Part shown: piece after piece, positions 47,924 through 59,444 of the stretch
Layout: each line of letters starts with the position of its first letter
How positions within the stretch are numbered: the stretch's first letter is position 1
Assembly: GCA_014904845.1 (NCBI GenBank)
Contig: MU119335.1
Span: 1-64,000 of the forward strand
Length of the DNA: 64,000 nt
Reading direction: 5' to 3'
DNA from: Acephala macrosclerotiorum
Taxonomy: Eukaryota > Ascomycota > Leotiomycetes > Helotiales > Mollisiaceae
Program-made: the position numbers and the translations under genes
Notes under the pieces: generated by a model
Database searches by the model: none
What the model saw: only the letters and a program-made list of their open reading frames with translations
Told to the model about the DNA's origin: nothing

Positions 47924-49766
47924 AAAAGAGACATTGCTTTGTATTGCATTTCCATGGCGCTGGAGCATTTGCAGGAGTTATGGCTAGGGTGTACTTGTAT
48001 GGGTGGATGGGTGGATGTTTTTTGGACCTGCCTATAAATAGAAGCTATGGTACCAGCTTTTGGCGTTAGAGCTATTTGTACTAGCTGCGATGAAGAGTTT
48101 TCAAGGCCACTGAAGGTTCCATGTCCCAAATGCTCGTAAGTAAACTTCATGGAGTGGATGTCCGTCATCACCTGGGTGTTTGCCTCACTATGCAGAACTC
48201 GCGTTCACGTTGCTCACATGGAGCAGGATCTCATGAACATGACTGACATTTGTTGAGGACAATGTCCGAACTAGAAATATATGCTACCGTCCGTCGGAAA
48301 AGTAAAATGCCCGAAAGAAAGTTCAAGGTCCCAGACCAACTCTCACTATCAAAATGTCTAAAATTTAAAACTCATAACATCACCCTCGGACCCGTTTTCC
48401 ATGAACGTCAAGAACATCTCAATATGTTGCGCCCAGCCCGAACAAATCATGCCCCAATAGTCAGCAACCTATTCGTTGAAAGCTCGAGATCTCAGGCTGG
48501 TTCTTCACACGTCGCTTCCCTTGCCGACGACATACCGCTCACCATTTTTCATGCCCATATCCCGCCCTCCCTAATCAAGTTTCGAGTGCCGTTCCTGCTT
48601 CCTACTCTTTATACTCAATCGTCGACCTCGATTCCGTATTCTTGGTTGCTTCTTCTTGCTGTGCCATGACTGTAGCTCAATGGGTGGGCTCGGAAGGGAA
48701 GCGGCCGATCCGTTCAAGTGGAGTGTTGAGAATGGTGCTGGACATCTGCCATCCGTTAATGTTAGAATTTCTTTGATTAGGTGGTAGACTTGCATTCGTT
48801 GCAGCAGCAGAAGCCATTGGTAAGAAGGATCGCGTTCAGGCTCTGGAGTCCAGTCTCGGTATTTACGGTCTGGGGAAATTAGAGGGAAGGAGAGTTCGAA
48901 TCGACTGTGAATCATTCCTGTCATCTTGAATCAACCCTTGACAGCGAAATTTGCATTAATGATCTGAGAAATTGACTGACAATTAAACTAGAAATACGCA
49001 AGAGAGGTTATAATAGAAGATATAACCAGCACACGATAGTGATACAAGATAGGGGCAAAGCAAATCATTCTGCACACCACTCCGGTATGCTTTCAAATAT
49101 TTTCCTATTGAAATCACAGACACACAAAGACGCCGATACTCCGAGATAGTATACTTTCAGGAACGAACTGTGATTCGGCAATTTGAAAGCGTGATCTCGT
49201 GTTGGACGCGAGATGTTGTGGTCAAGCCACTGCCACACGGGTGCAACTTGGGTCGGGTGCGAGTTTGGTTGTGAAATTTTGGGGGAAGAGATCGAATAAA
49301 CGTGAATGAGATCGACTATGGCTGAAGGAATGAATCGATGCGGGTAAAACATGACACGAACTCCAGAGCAAACTTAAATGTCATGATGGACATGCTTCGG
49401 CTTTGGATCCTGCCTAGACCGTAGGTGAGAGAGAACCTCGACAAGCTAGCACTTCTCGGAGTGTAACATGAAGCGACGAAGGCGAAAGAAAGCAATACAA
49501 GTCGAGGTAACGGGAGGGGGGAAATCAACGAGGGCATTGATCTAGGTCCTAAACTAAATTCCTTATGACTCAGTGAGGTAAAAATGAGAAAGATTCTAGT
49601 TCTTCAACTTAAAGGTGTAGCTAGAGCTACGCTGTGTCCTGGGGCATGACTGAATAAAAAGTTCGATGATCAGGGTCGTGGCTGGAAAGAGGAGAACAGG
49701 GGATGCGGGGTTCGGGTTCGGGTTCGCTTAAAGTTTGAACACACTACATAGAAAGAAATAAAAGGC
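47924..49766. other. Intergenic, RTC4 to tRNA
   Basis: 1.8 kb. Frames at 48250-48669 (plus), 48571-48924, 49065-49352 and 49316-49537 (minus) show no motifs. No RNA gene found other than the tRNA beyond. Confidence 0.4.
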
Positions 49767-49777
49767 AAAAAAAAAAA
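49767..49777 (-). terminator. Pol III terminator of tRNA-Lys
   Basis: Eleven consecutive A on the plus strand, that is T11 in the sense of the tRNA, 35 bases past the tRNA 3' end. Four or more T suffice for Pol III termination. Confidence 0.7.
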
Positions 49778-49812
49778 CTATTGAGTTTCATGGATCATGA
49801 ACTCGGGAATTG

Positions 49813-50000
49813 AGCCCGAGGCTGATTATTGAATGAGTTTGAGGTTTCTAGTTTGTAGATACTGTTGAGCTTACCGGGGCTCGCTGGACAAGGTGTTAGT
49901 GATTACTTTTGAACGTGGAGCATAGTTTGTACTTACAACCCGCGACCTTGAGGTTATCTGTGTTAAGAGCCACACGCTCTACCGATTGAGCTACCCGGGC
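49813..50000 (-). tRNA. tRNA-Lys(CUU) interrupted by three intron-like segments
   Basis: The gene spans 188 bp. Removing 9 nt at 49963-49955 (after position 37, the canonical tRNA intron site), 53 nt at 49936-49884 (GTAAGT...CACTAAC...CAG) and 53 nt at 49874-49822 (GTAAGC...CTCAT...CAG) leaves exactly 73 nt. The acceptor stem is GCCCGGG with CTCGGGC (one G-U pair). D arm GCTC/GAGC. The anticodon arm TGTGG-CTCTTAA-CCTCA has anticodon CTT and one T-T mismatch. The variable loop is AGGTC. The T arm is GCGGG-TTCGAGC-CCCGC. The discriminator base is T. The second segment splits the T loop between positions 55 and 56, and the third splits the T stem, leaving a 9-nt exon CGAGCCCCG between them. Without removal, neither T arm nor acceptor stem can form. 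Whether the gene is expressed is unknown. Confidence 0.85.
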
Positions 50001-50027
50001 TTCGGTTGGTTGTTGAAGCGGAATTGC

Positions 50028-50042
50028 TTATTTAAATTTATA
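50028..50042 (-). promoter_or_regulatory. TATA-like element upstream of tRNA-Lys
   Basis: TATAAATTTAAATAA on the minus strand begins 42 bases upstream of tRNA position 1. The internal A box (TAGCTCAATCGG) is intact but box B is split, so an upstream TATA could help TFIIIB, as in U6 genes. That role is inference. Confidence 0.5.
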
Positions 50043-51110
50043 CTGGCCGCAGCAGAAAGAGCCTAGTAGTGCTTCTCCGTAGCGTATCAGCTTCAAGCAT
50101 AGCCCCACTAAGCCGAGGAGCCGTCAAACTCAGAGCTTCTTCTATAGTTTTGCCCAGCACTTCGTCAATGAAAATTTCAAAGATCCATATAAATTCTAAG
50201 AGAGCATTTCGTTCTAAAAATTTACTGTCCCACTCGTCGCTATATTACTTCATTCACCGATGTAAACTTGATGTTGGAAGCGTGTCACATGAGATACATG
50301 ATGATACCACGATACCAAAGAATATTTAGAGTGCCAAGTTCAGACCAGACAATTGATGTAGTACTTCTCGGGTTCGAAGTCACAAAGTGGGTCATACAAT
50401 TCCGAAGGGACTTAAAAGGGACATCGAAGTCTCTTACCTTCCCCGCCTACCACAAATGGAGGCTTGCTGCCTTACCTGCCGCTCGGTCTAGAAGGCAGGA
50501 CCGTCAAGCAAGAATATCTGCAGCAAAAAAAAGCAAGGAAGACACATAACAAGACCGGCTTCTCGGACGACTCAGTAGTAAGCCATGCTATGTTCATGAT
50601 TGCTTGAATCCGAGAACTGTACCTGCATCGCTCTGCATTAGCACTCAAAAGAAAAGTATTTAGGCCAATGCGTCGCTATCGTAACTCGCAAAGAGATGCT
50701 ATCTCGCCAGTTTCAGCCAATGAAGGAAACCTTTGCCTTTCTCATAACTTCATAAGCGATCTCGAAAGGGGGGTTCGTTGCGGGGTACAAGAGTGGAGTA
50801 CACGCGACTCGCTTATCCACGGCATTCCGATAAGGAAGCTGCAAGGGGGTGGGTCCTTCTGACTACAAAAGTAGCCATGACTACAGCTAAACATGCTCAA
50901 TGGCCGGTCTCGCATTCACATTCTATCAAATACATTTTCCTCATTATTTACTGGACTAATGAATTCGAAGCACCTTTCCTGACCGCTTCTTAGCTTCTTG
51001 TCAAACGCCCTTGACTCGACAAGCTACCCATAGGTTTGTGTCTCCACACACATCGTCATAAGTACCAAATCTCCTAGCATCATCTTTCATTTCTCCTACA
51101 TACTCAGAAG
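50043..51110. other. Intergenic, tRNA to aminotransferase
   Basis: No supported gene. Frames at 50069-50329 and 50268-50549 (plus) lack motifs. The last 100 bases are the CT-rich leader of the aminotransferase. Confidence 0.45.
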
Positions 51111-52859
51111 ATGGCTCCCCCTTCAGCAATTGATGTCGTTGCTGTCTCGGATACCGAAGCAATTGCAATTCCAGACCCAACCATAGATGGCATCGCTGCG
51201 AGAAGATTGAAGGCTGGCAAATTGGTCGCCGGTATAGCATCACCAACAAGTAGCGCCCTCTTCAAAAGCCCAGTAAGTTCAATTAACCCTTGAGTATATC
51301 TTTGCTGACATCACAGTCCTTTGGCAAGCCGAAAGCCAAAAGATGGGACCGTGAGTGAAATCTGCCACCCCACCTTTTACCACTCACTGAATTGCATAGA
51401 CTACATCACCGTTGAGGGCAAAGCAAGACACCCTTCAGCTCTCAAAGGCGCAGCAGAACACCTCAAAAAACCCGGTCTCATTTCTCTGTGTGGAGGTCTC
51501 CCTCTCGCAGAGAACTTCCCAATCGAAGAGATATCCATCAAGGTCCCAACCGCACCCCACTTTTCAGAAAAAGAAGCCCGAGAAACCGGAACAGTCCTCA
51601 CAGCTGGGAAATATGATGTTTCGGAAGGGAGCAGCGTGTATGACCTCGCCATTGCACTCAACTATGGACAAGGAACGGGGTCCGCACAGATGTTACGATT
51701 CGTAACTGAGCACACTGAATTAGTCTGCAACCCAGCATATGCGGATTGGGGCTGTGTTCTCACTGTTGGAAGCACTTCATCCTTCGACAAGGGGCTGCGC
51801 ACATTCTGTGAGAGAGGTGATGTTGTACTGGCGGAAGAGTATACATACTCCTCGGCAGTGGAGTCTGCTGCTGCTCTGGGAGTGGAATTTATTCCTGTGA
51901 AGATGGACTCAGAAGGTCTCCTTCCCGAAGAAATGGACGACATTCTGAACAATTGGGACGAGAAGGCAAGAGGTGCACGAAAGCCGCACGTTCTATATAC
52001 CGTACCTTCAGGCCAGAATCCCACCGGCGCGACACAAAGCGCAACGAGGAGGAAGGCCATATACAAGGTTGCTCAGAAGCATGATATCTATATTTTCGAA
52101 GACGATCCATACTTCTTTCTTCAAATGCAACCGTATACTGGCCCCGAATCCCCATCCGTTCCACCTCCAGCAAACAACGAAGCTTTCCTCAAAACTCTCG
52201 TTCCAACCTACCTGAGCCTCGATGTTGACGGCCGAGTCATGCGAATGGATAGCTTCTCCAAAGTTATCGCACCAGGTACTCGACTCGGATGGGTCACTGC
52301 ATCTGAGCAGATCATTGAACGGATCGTTCGAGCCAATGAATCCTCTGTCCAAAATCCAAGTGGTCTTTCCCAAATGGTTCTCTTCAAGCTTCTTGACGAG
52401 CACTGGGGTCATGCAGGCTACTTCCAGTGGTTGATCAATCTAAGAATGGAGTATACTAGGCGCCGAGATACTATTCTTAATGCCTGCGAGAAGTTTCTGC
52501 CTAAGGAGCTGGTTAGCTGGAACCCTCCTGCTGCAGGCATGTTCGTAAGTGAAATCCAACCGCCCCTTTCTTCACTCAATGCTGACATGAATATCAAGCT
52601 TTGGATGAAGGTAGACTATCACAAACACCCCGCAGCAAGTAGCAAAACCATCCTCGAAATCGAAGATGAGATCTACCTCGCAGCCGTCGAAGAAGGTGTT
52701 CTCGTTGCCAAAGGATCGTGGTTTATCGCTCAGCGCGGTGACTTTGTTCCCGAGGAGCTATTCTTCCGTTCTACGTTTGCGGCGGAGAGCCAGGATAAGA
52801 TGACGCATGCTATTGAAAGGTTTGGGGCTGCAGTCAGAAAGAACTTTGGCCTGGAATGA
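51111..52859 (+). CDS. ARO8-type aromatic/alpha-aminoadipate aminotransferase
   Basis: PLP-dependent fold-type I aminotransferase. Fungal ARO8-like enzymes act on aromatic amino acids, kynurenine or alpha-aminoadipate. Exons 51111-51272, 51317-51350 (34 nt), 51400-52544 and 52599-52859 give 533 aa. Motifs are ISLCGGLPLAENFP, TVGSTSSFDKGLR, VPSGQNPTGAT (substrate/PLP contacts), IFEDDPYFFLQ (Asp and Tyr for PLP) and RMDSFSKVIAPGTRLGWV with the Schiff-base Lys in SFSK. The final intron (52545-52598, 54 nt) has no stop and keeps frame, so unspliced mRNA would encode 18 extra residues; splicing gives GMFLWMKVDYHKHP as in the family. The exact substrate cannot be told. Confidence 0.9.
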
Positions 52860-55842
52860 GTCAGTATATATAGTGAGGGAAAGGGAGATATGGATCACGG
52901 TGCGGATGGACATTTGGGGCTAAGTATTTAGGATGGACAATTGGGTGGACATGAAGGCGTTGAGACATGGGGAATTTGCAATGAAGTTAGCGATGATTTT
53001 CTAGACCGTCAAATAAATCGTGGATATTCTAGCCGCATCTCAGTTGACGTGACCCAGGCTTGTTATTCAAGTTGGCTTAGTGGGCTGCTGATCGACTTGT
53101 GCTTCGACATTCACAGGCTTGAGTGTACATATCAGGCAGGATACAATATAGCCTATCAATTACTTTATGAATATGCGACTATCGAAGAATTGTGCCCCCT
53201 AAGGCATTTACATCGCCATTCAGGCTCTCTCCACTCTAGCTTTCTATGACAATGCTTCCATCGATTTCTAATGTGTTTCATTCGCTGTATATTCAGGAAG
53301 CCACATGCAATTGTCTTCGGTTAGTTCCTGGGTACCACACAGTATCTGACGCTCAGTTGCCAGCTGTGCTGGCGTCATGCTTGCAAAAAGCGGATCGGGT
53401 CCATAGTGTGGTCCTCTCCGGACTCTAGCATGCAGACACCAACTGTACCATCCACCTTGTCCTTCTTGGAGCAGCTTGTCTGTCACGTCGTGTCTTCCGC
53501 TCCAACACTTGTAACCGTCTCGAATTCGAATCCACTTATAGCCGGCATGTCAGTTGCTTGGTAAAGACTGCATTGGTGTGAAAAGGGTTACAGAAGGCCT
53601 TTATATACACAGAGAGGGGTGGGCCACCCCACCCCCTTAATGAAGCCGGTGGCACCGCTATGTGGTCCCATGTCTCAACTGACACGGCAGGATACTTTGC
53701 AGTATATATGGACGAATGGGAGAGTCATTTGGATCTGAAATCATGCGCGATCATGTGAATCTGCTGTGAGATCGTAGTCGATTACGGTCAAGAATCCGAT
53801 CTTGGTGAATGTCAAATGCTCTCTCATTTCGGAATCATGAGGGGTGGGTTTTGAGTTAAGGTTTGCTAGCTTTGCAACATGATGCTCGATGTTCCGTGCA
53901 AGTGGGGACATTTTCTACGAGATAGACGTCTATAGTATTGCTCTTCTATCGCATACGGTGGAAACTCTCAGGTTTTGAGACGAGCAGAAACTGAATCTAG
54001 TATTCAAGATAGGGACCCATTCGAGCTCATCTTCAGGCTGTGTTGTGATTCGTGCCGAATATAGAAAGAACATGACTTCGTAACTTCCTTCCTGACTCCA
54101 TTCTTTTCCCACAAGGTAAGAACTTCCGATGCACTTCCGTCATCTCTCATCTCACACTATAAAAGCACTCCCGGTACGATCCTGTAAAGACTACAGAGCG
54201 GGTTTCCAAACTTCGGATCGATGACAAGTGACCGACGTCTAGTCTCTAGTCTCTCAAAGCGCTTCCTATCTCTCACACATCCACTCTAGAATGTTCTGCT
54301 CGCTTGCTTGAGCTTCTCGGTCCTTCAGTCTTCGGGCTTCTGTTCAAACGCAAAGCTCGTACGTCATTGACAGCGAAGGTGAACTTGACAACATAAATTT
54401 AGTACCTACTTCGAAGAGCACACGGGGCGGCAGGAAGGACATCTGGTCGAGCAATCTTGACATGTCCCTTGAGCACTGGTAAAGCTTTGCGTTCCTGATG
54501 CGCATTTCCACTAACGAATTCCCTCTGTGAAACAGTGATTTAATGGGTCTTTCAAGTCTGGTGGTCGTCTCCTACTTGCCATAATGCCATTTACCCATTT
54601 TATAGAGGAAATTCGAGCCTTGAAGGTTGTTTTCAAGATACGATGTATTGTCAAGTCCCACCTCACGGCGGACTTCAAAGAACACCGGCTAGGTAGGCCA
54701 CATTTAGTGTCATCCACTAACACTGATGAGTGCTGGGAAGTGATAGAGTCGACTCGAATGTAAAGAGTAGACCGAACTATGCTAGATCGAACTACCTTTC
54801 TAGCTACCTTTTGTGTTTTATTCCGTGTCTTTCTTGAGGTTCTTGCAGCTAGGAAACCCTGTTTTATATGATTTAACCCGGTATTTGAAACCAGTAAATT
54901 TCATGTCTTCGAAAAGGAGATGTGATCTATTCTTACTGGTTGCAGTCTGAGTGAAAGCAAGCTGTCTGTAAGATTCTTAATGACCTCGCTCTTCATAATC
55001 ACTGTGCTCAGACTGGTGGGTGTCTTATGTATCCTCTGAGAAACAGCAACTACCATTTGTGGACAGGGAATTCAGGCATGTCTGTCTTGCGATGGGGATT
55101 GGGAAAGATTGCTGATTCTCGGGTTCTCGGTTGTTGGTTGAGGTGAAATACTTGTGGTATTCATCGCGTTTCGACTTCTTCTGCAAATTTGAAAGTGATA
55201 AAGCATCGTCACGTACAAATTATCACTAGCTACCCCTGCGGCTGACATGCTCTACTAGAGAGAGGGTGGTATAAGTACTAGTCTCCTTAAAAGCCAAAAG
55301 AACCAAGCAAGCAAAATTGATCTACGAGATTCTGATCGCATGAGCGTGATGCCGACGAGCAGGTGCTGAAGCCTTGAAACGTATCTCAGGTGATCAGAAT
55401 AGTACAAGTCACTAAGTAGACTCCAGTTCCGGGGGTTCTCTGCAAGCCTTTGAGTTCAAAAATTTAGCGTCGCTGTCAAGAGCGTGGTTGCTGTCACGTC
55501 TGTTTCAGACCCCTGCTTTCGAGTGAAGTTTGTGTAAAAAAAAAAAAAAAAGGCTTATAGATCAACATAAAATGGGACTGACCGAGAACTTGGAGAAGTT
55601 AAAGACGAATCGAAGCAATGAAGAGGAGAAATAACAGGATATGAATGAGAATGGGATGGAGAAGAAATAATGCATAGATATATTTATATTCAAGAACATG
55701 AAACTGAACTTTGAAAAGATAGAAGAAATCTCTCTCAAAACTCATACAAGGCACTTGCCAACCCCAGATTGCTAGACTCTCCACAGAATGCCCAACTCCG
55801 AAGGCCTGATATCAAAGGCTAGAAACCGAACCGAACCAAACC
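52860..55842. other. Gene-poor interval
   Basis: 3 kb without a supported gene. A minus open frame about 53545-53268 (YKWIRIRDGYKCWSGRHDV..., four Cys) lies downstream of a TATATAA on the same strand (near 53600-53610) but has no convincing ATG. A GGGGTGGGCCACCCC palindrome sits near 53617-53631, and a run of 16 A at 55536-55551. Confidence 0.4.
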
Positions 55843-58457
55843 CTACCCATTAATCGCATCCTCCTCTGCCGGATCTAAACCCGCAAACCCCTTCCTCGCC
55901 GCCGTTAACAAATCCTTCCTCCTCTTGTTCCTATCACGCCTTTTCTTCCTCAGAACCGCCATCTCGGTCTCCGGTTCCCTGTTTGAACCCGGGATGCCAC
56001 CGTCATAGCCCAATCCTTGCACGAAGCTACGGGCCATATTGAATTGCGCGGTGTCCAGATTGTGGTAGTGATTTGTGAGGTCCGGCATTGGGGGATGATC
56101 GGTGTACGGGGGAATGCCGAACACGTGTCCGGCTAGATGAGAGAGTGCATGTCAGCGTTATTCTTTGACCATTGTTAAAGGAAGGTGAAATGTTGCGAAC
56201 GTAGTATGGGAAACTTGTTGTCTCGAAATCGCAAAGACAGGGCTGATGAGAGAGGTGTTCAAAGAGGAGATACTTACGATCTGTGACAGCTTCAAAGTCC
56301 CACACGTCGAGAGCTCGTACCTCAGGAGTGATCCCGGCATGCTCATGAAGACGCCAGTTGTGAGGATCGAGTCGACACTGGGGGCAAGGGAAGGAGTATG
56401 AATCAGGGTGGTCCCACATGCCCCTTATGCAAGTGAAATGATACCAATGATCGCATTTGAGACGCACGAGAACAGATTCGCAAGTATCTGCGAACTCCTC
56501 GATACAGATAATGCAACTTCCCTGATATTGTCCTAATCGGTTTTTATCTGGAAGGTTGGTGCTGGCGATTGGGTGAATGGGGAATAGTTTCGACCAGATA
56601 TTGCCTGGATTCGAGGGTCCCGGTGGCCCTTCACGAAGGAAGTGTGACTGTAGTATGTCTTTCCTGTCCCAGAATTCCGAGATGAGTTTGACGAAGTCTG
56701 GTTTTCCGGTTGGCGAAGTGTCATACATGATATAAAGTTGCTTCCTGAGAGTCCATGTTAGACCGACTTTCACAAAAGGAGTGAGTACTACGCTACCATG
56801 GTCCGGACTCATTCCATTCCGTGAGGAGAAGCTTATTACGTCGGAGACGGTTGGTTTCGGACACCTTTTGAAGATACTCCATTACCTGCTCCTCGTCGTC
56901 TCCTAATGATCTTTGAACTGCTACATTATTAAGGGCCCGGGGATCGTAATTTCGATCAAGCATATCACCTAGCAGGTTGAAGAACTCGTCTTGGACTACT
57001 ACCCGCTTTTCGATCATGACATTTTCGACATGAAGTACGTCTGACGCCTTTTCGAGAGCTGCAGCTTTTCCTAGGATAGCGCTCCAAAGTTCCCACGATG
57101 GGTCCAATGTCGAAATGACCTTTCGAACATTAGTGTGTGATCTTACTCTTGAATCATACTTCGTAGGATGCTGACTCACCTGCTGTATTGCGGCTCTGAA
57201 TCTATTAGGATCGAGATTATGTTGCATAGTGGCATTCATGGTGTACTGCCTTCTCCTGCGAGTTTCGGTGCTAATGTACCTACTAAGGTCCCTGAGAGCG
57301 CTCTGTATATTGTCGTACATTGTCCGAAAAGACCTGGTTCTTGCAAGATTAACTTGACCAGATTGAGGGCTGAACGGAACATCTTCCAACTCCAGAGCAT
57401 ATAAACCCAGGGAGAGTTGCAAAAGATCTTGGATGTGATTGAATCCTAGTTGGTTGTTTCCAATTTTCAGCGTTCGGTAATGCAAGGCCCGTATCCAGGC
57501 TCGGTGTAGTGTCCATGCTGTTATAAGTGCATGATGTTGCCGTGGAATGTTGGATCTAACATAAGATTACGGTGTTAGCAGGTGTTTCCTTCGTTATTTG
57601 AAGAACAAGTCGGGAAAAGAGGATATGCCCGGGTAGCAACGAGATGTAAGAGACTCGGCAGCAAGAACAGCACTTGAAAGCCTCCATATTGAGTTTAATC
57701 TTAGCAGGCTGCGAGACTTACCCATCTGGAAGAGGGGCAGCTGTCAGTTCGGGATTTCGTCCATCCACGAATCTTCTTACCACCCGTAACCTATCCAGCA
57801 ACTCCAAGAGAGCTTTTACTGGCGCCCAAAGCTGCGGGCTCCCATCTTCATTATTTTTGAGGAGTGACCTTACGAAGCCAATACCCTCCTCGGGGTTGCC
57901 AGGCCGAATATCCTGGTTATTATTAGATCTTTCCAACCTCGAATCAGCTGTACCTACATGCCAAAATCCAAGAAAATTATTGTCACGGTCGAACCAATCC
58001 TCGTTCGCAATGAGGTCTACCAGAGCAGCGGCCTTAATTTGTGGAAGCCTCGACTTGACATACCTGTTCCCCAAATACGAGTCAGTATATTTTTTCTCGA
58101 TGATGATAGCATCGAATTGAAATATGGATGGCTGTTCTGCAAGTATAACGTTTGGAATGTCTAGGATGAGGAACATCGTGGTACGATGTGAAAGACTCAC
58201 TTCGAGATTTCTTCAGTGATGAACCGAGGCGTGTTATCAAACCCTCTGGCTGTGAACCAAGGTTGGAGATTGAAAGGGGAATTTATATCTACTGCCGAGC
58301 CAGCCGCGGGCGGATCCCAAGGTTTATGAAGTAAATTGTAATCATGCTGCAATTCTTCTTGCCAGAGGTCTGCGAGTTTTTGTCGTCTATCGGCGATACG
58401 TTGCTGTCGTTGGGCACGCAATGCAGCTACCCGTGCGTTGTTCGCGGCAGCGTTCAT
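55843..58457 (-). CDS. Large RING-H2 zinc-finger protein, putative E3 ligase
   Basis: Five exons (58457-58201, 58063-57722, 57555-56797, 56744-56278, 56132-55843) give about 704 aa with matching phases. The N-terminal helix MNAAANNARVAALRAQRQQR is charged. The middle 400 residues show no known domain (VKALLELLDRLRVVRRFVDG; NHIQDLLQLSLGLYALELED). A RING follows: CIICIEEFADTC, then CDHWYHFTCIRGMW and CPQC, a C-x2-C ... C-x-H-x2-H-x2-C ... C-x2-C (RING-H2) pattern. The C-terminus is basic (RKKRRDRNKRRKDLL). The first intron (137 nt) is the weakest call; its interior also reads as coding in one frame. Ubiquitin ligase activity is inferred from the RING alone. An in-frame ATG further upstream exists. 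Confidence 0.75.
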
Positions 58458-59444
58458 CTCAAGTAGGTTTGAATTAAAAAAGCTTCCAAATGAATGATGA
58501 GAATGCGACTGGACATCAAGACTGGCTTCAACGAACTCTCGAGACGGCGATACTTGAGACAACCACAAAGCGCGCATGGTGATCACATTCTTGGTCCCAT
58601 TGGTAACGCCAGTAACAGATGAGGAATGGAAGGAATGCAAATCGATAGTGGACGAGATCGCCTTCAGATACAACGTACTGTACAAATTAAGAACTTTCGC
58701 CCTGCTCGACACGAGCATCAGATATGGCCATCGATATCCATCATGGCAAGTACTGCCTCCAGGCGTTGAGTTTTCCACCGCACGTCTGCAACGTCCAATG
58801 CAATCTCCTCTCAACTCCCTACGAAAGGTAGATCTTCTCCAAGGTTGCCCATACCGTATTGCGAGGACGCCAATTGCTTCGTAACGGTGTTCAGTGAGAT
58901 CCTATGAGGCAGATGTTGAGCTGACGATCGCGATGAGATGAGTGAGGTGGGGGAGCTTCGTTATTCTCGGGAGGAAGTGAAGTGAGGTCTCGATGTCCCA
59001 CTTTGTCTAGATCCGGCTAGCGTTCTTGTTGTGACTTCTCCAAGGATCTCTCTCCCTGATATTCGTCCTCGTAAAGCATGTTATGCAGTGGTATATACGC
59101 TGATGCACTGCTTCAACCTAGGGGCCCGTTGTTGATGAGACAGCTGGTTAGAACTCCGGCCTATCAGCTTGTGATGCACTTTACAATTTGCTCTGATCAT
59201 TGAAGTCTCGTTGGACGTCTTTAAAAAAATTGTACATTCCCACTTCAATATCTTCGTGTTCGAGAGACAATCATTTCATTATTATTGTTCAGCAATGCTA
59301 GACTATGGGTATTATCATCATATCGTTATCATGCGTATCATCTCATGAGCATCTTGATCAGATGTAGTTTATCCCAAACCAGAACGCCCGCTATTTTTCT
59401 CCATCTATGCACCCAATGCAACCCATATTATACAATCGCTCCAT
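58458..59444. other. Intergenic upstream of RING gene
   Basis: The minus frame continues upstream of 58457 with an ATG (MRALWLSQ) that might extend the RING protein. The plus frame at 58576-58884 is unsupported. Nothing else seen. Confidence 0.4.

Noticed and set aside
58064..58200. Coding-looking sequence inside the first RING-gene intron
   Set aside because: The frame agrees with exon 2, but no donor/acceptor pair keeps it in phase with exon 1. The 137-nt intron gives consistent phase, so the interior was left out; a separate start remains possible.
59130..59180. tRNA-like D-arm sequence (AGCTGGTTAGAAC)
   Set aside because: No matching anticodon arm, T arm or acceptor stem nearby, with or without intron-like removal.
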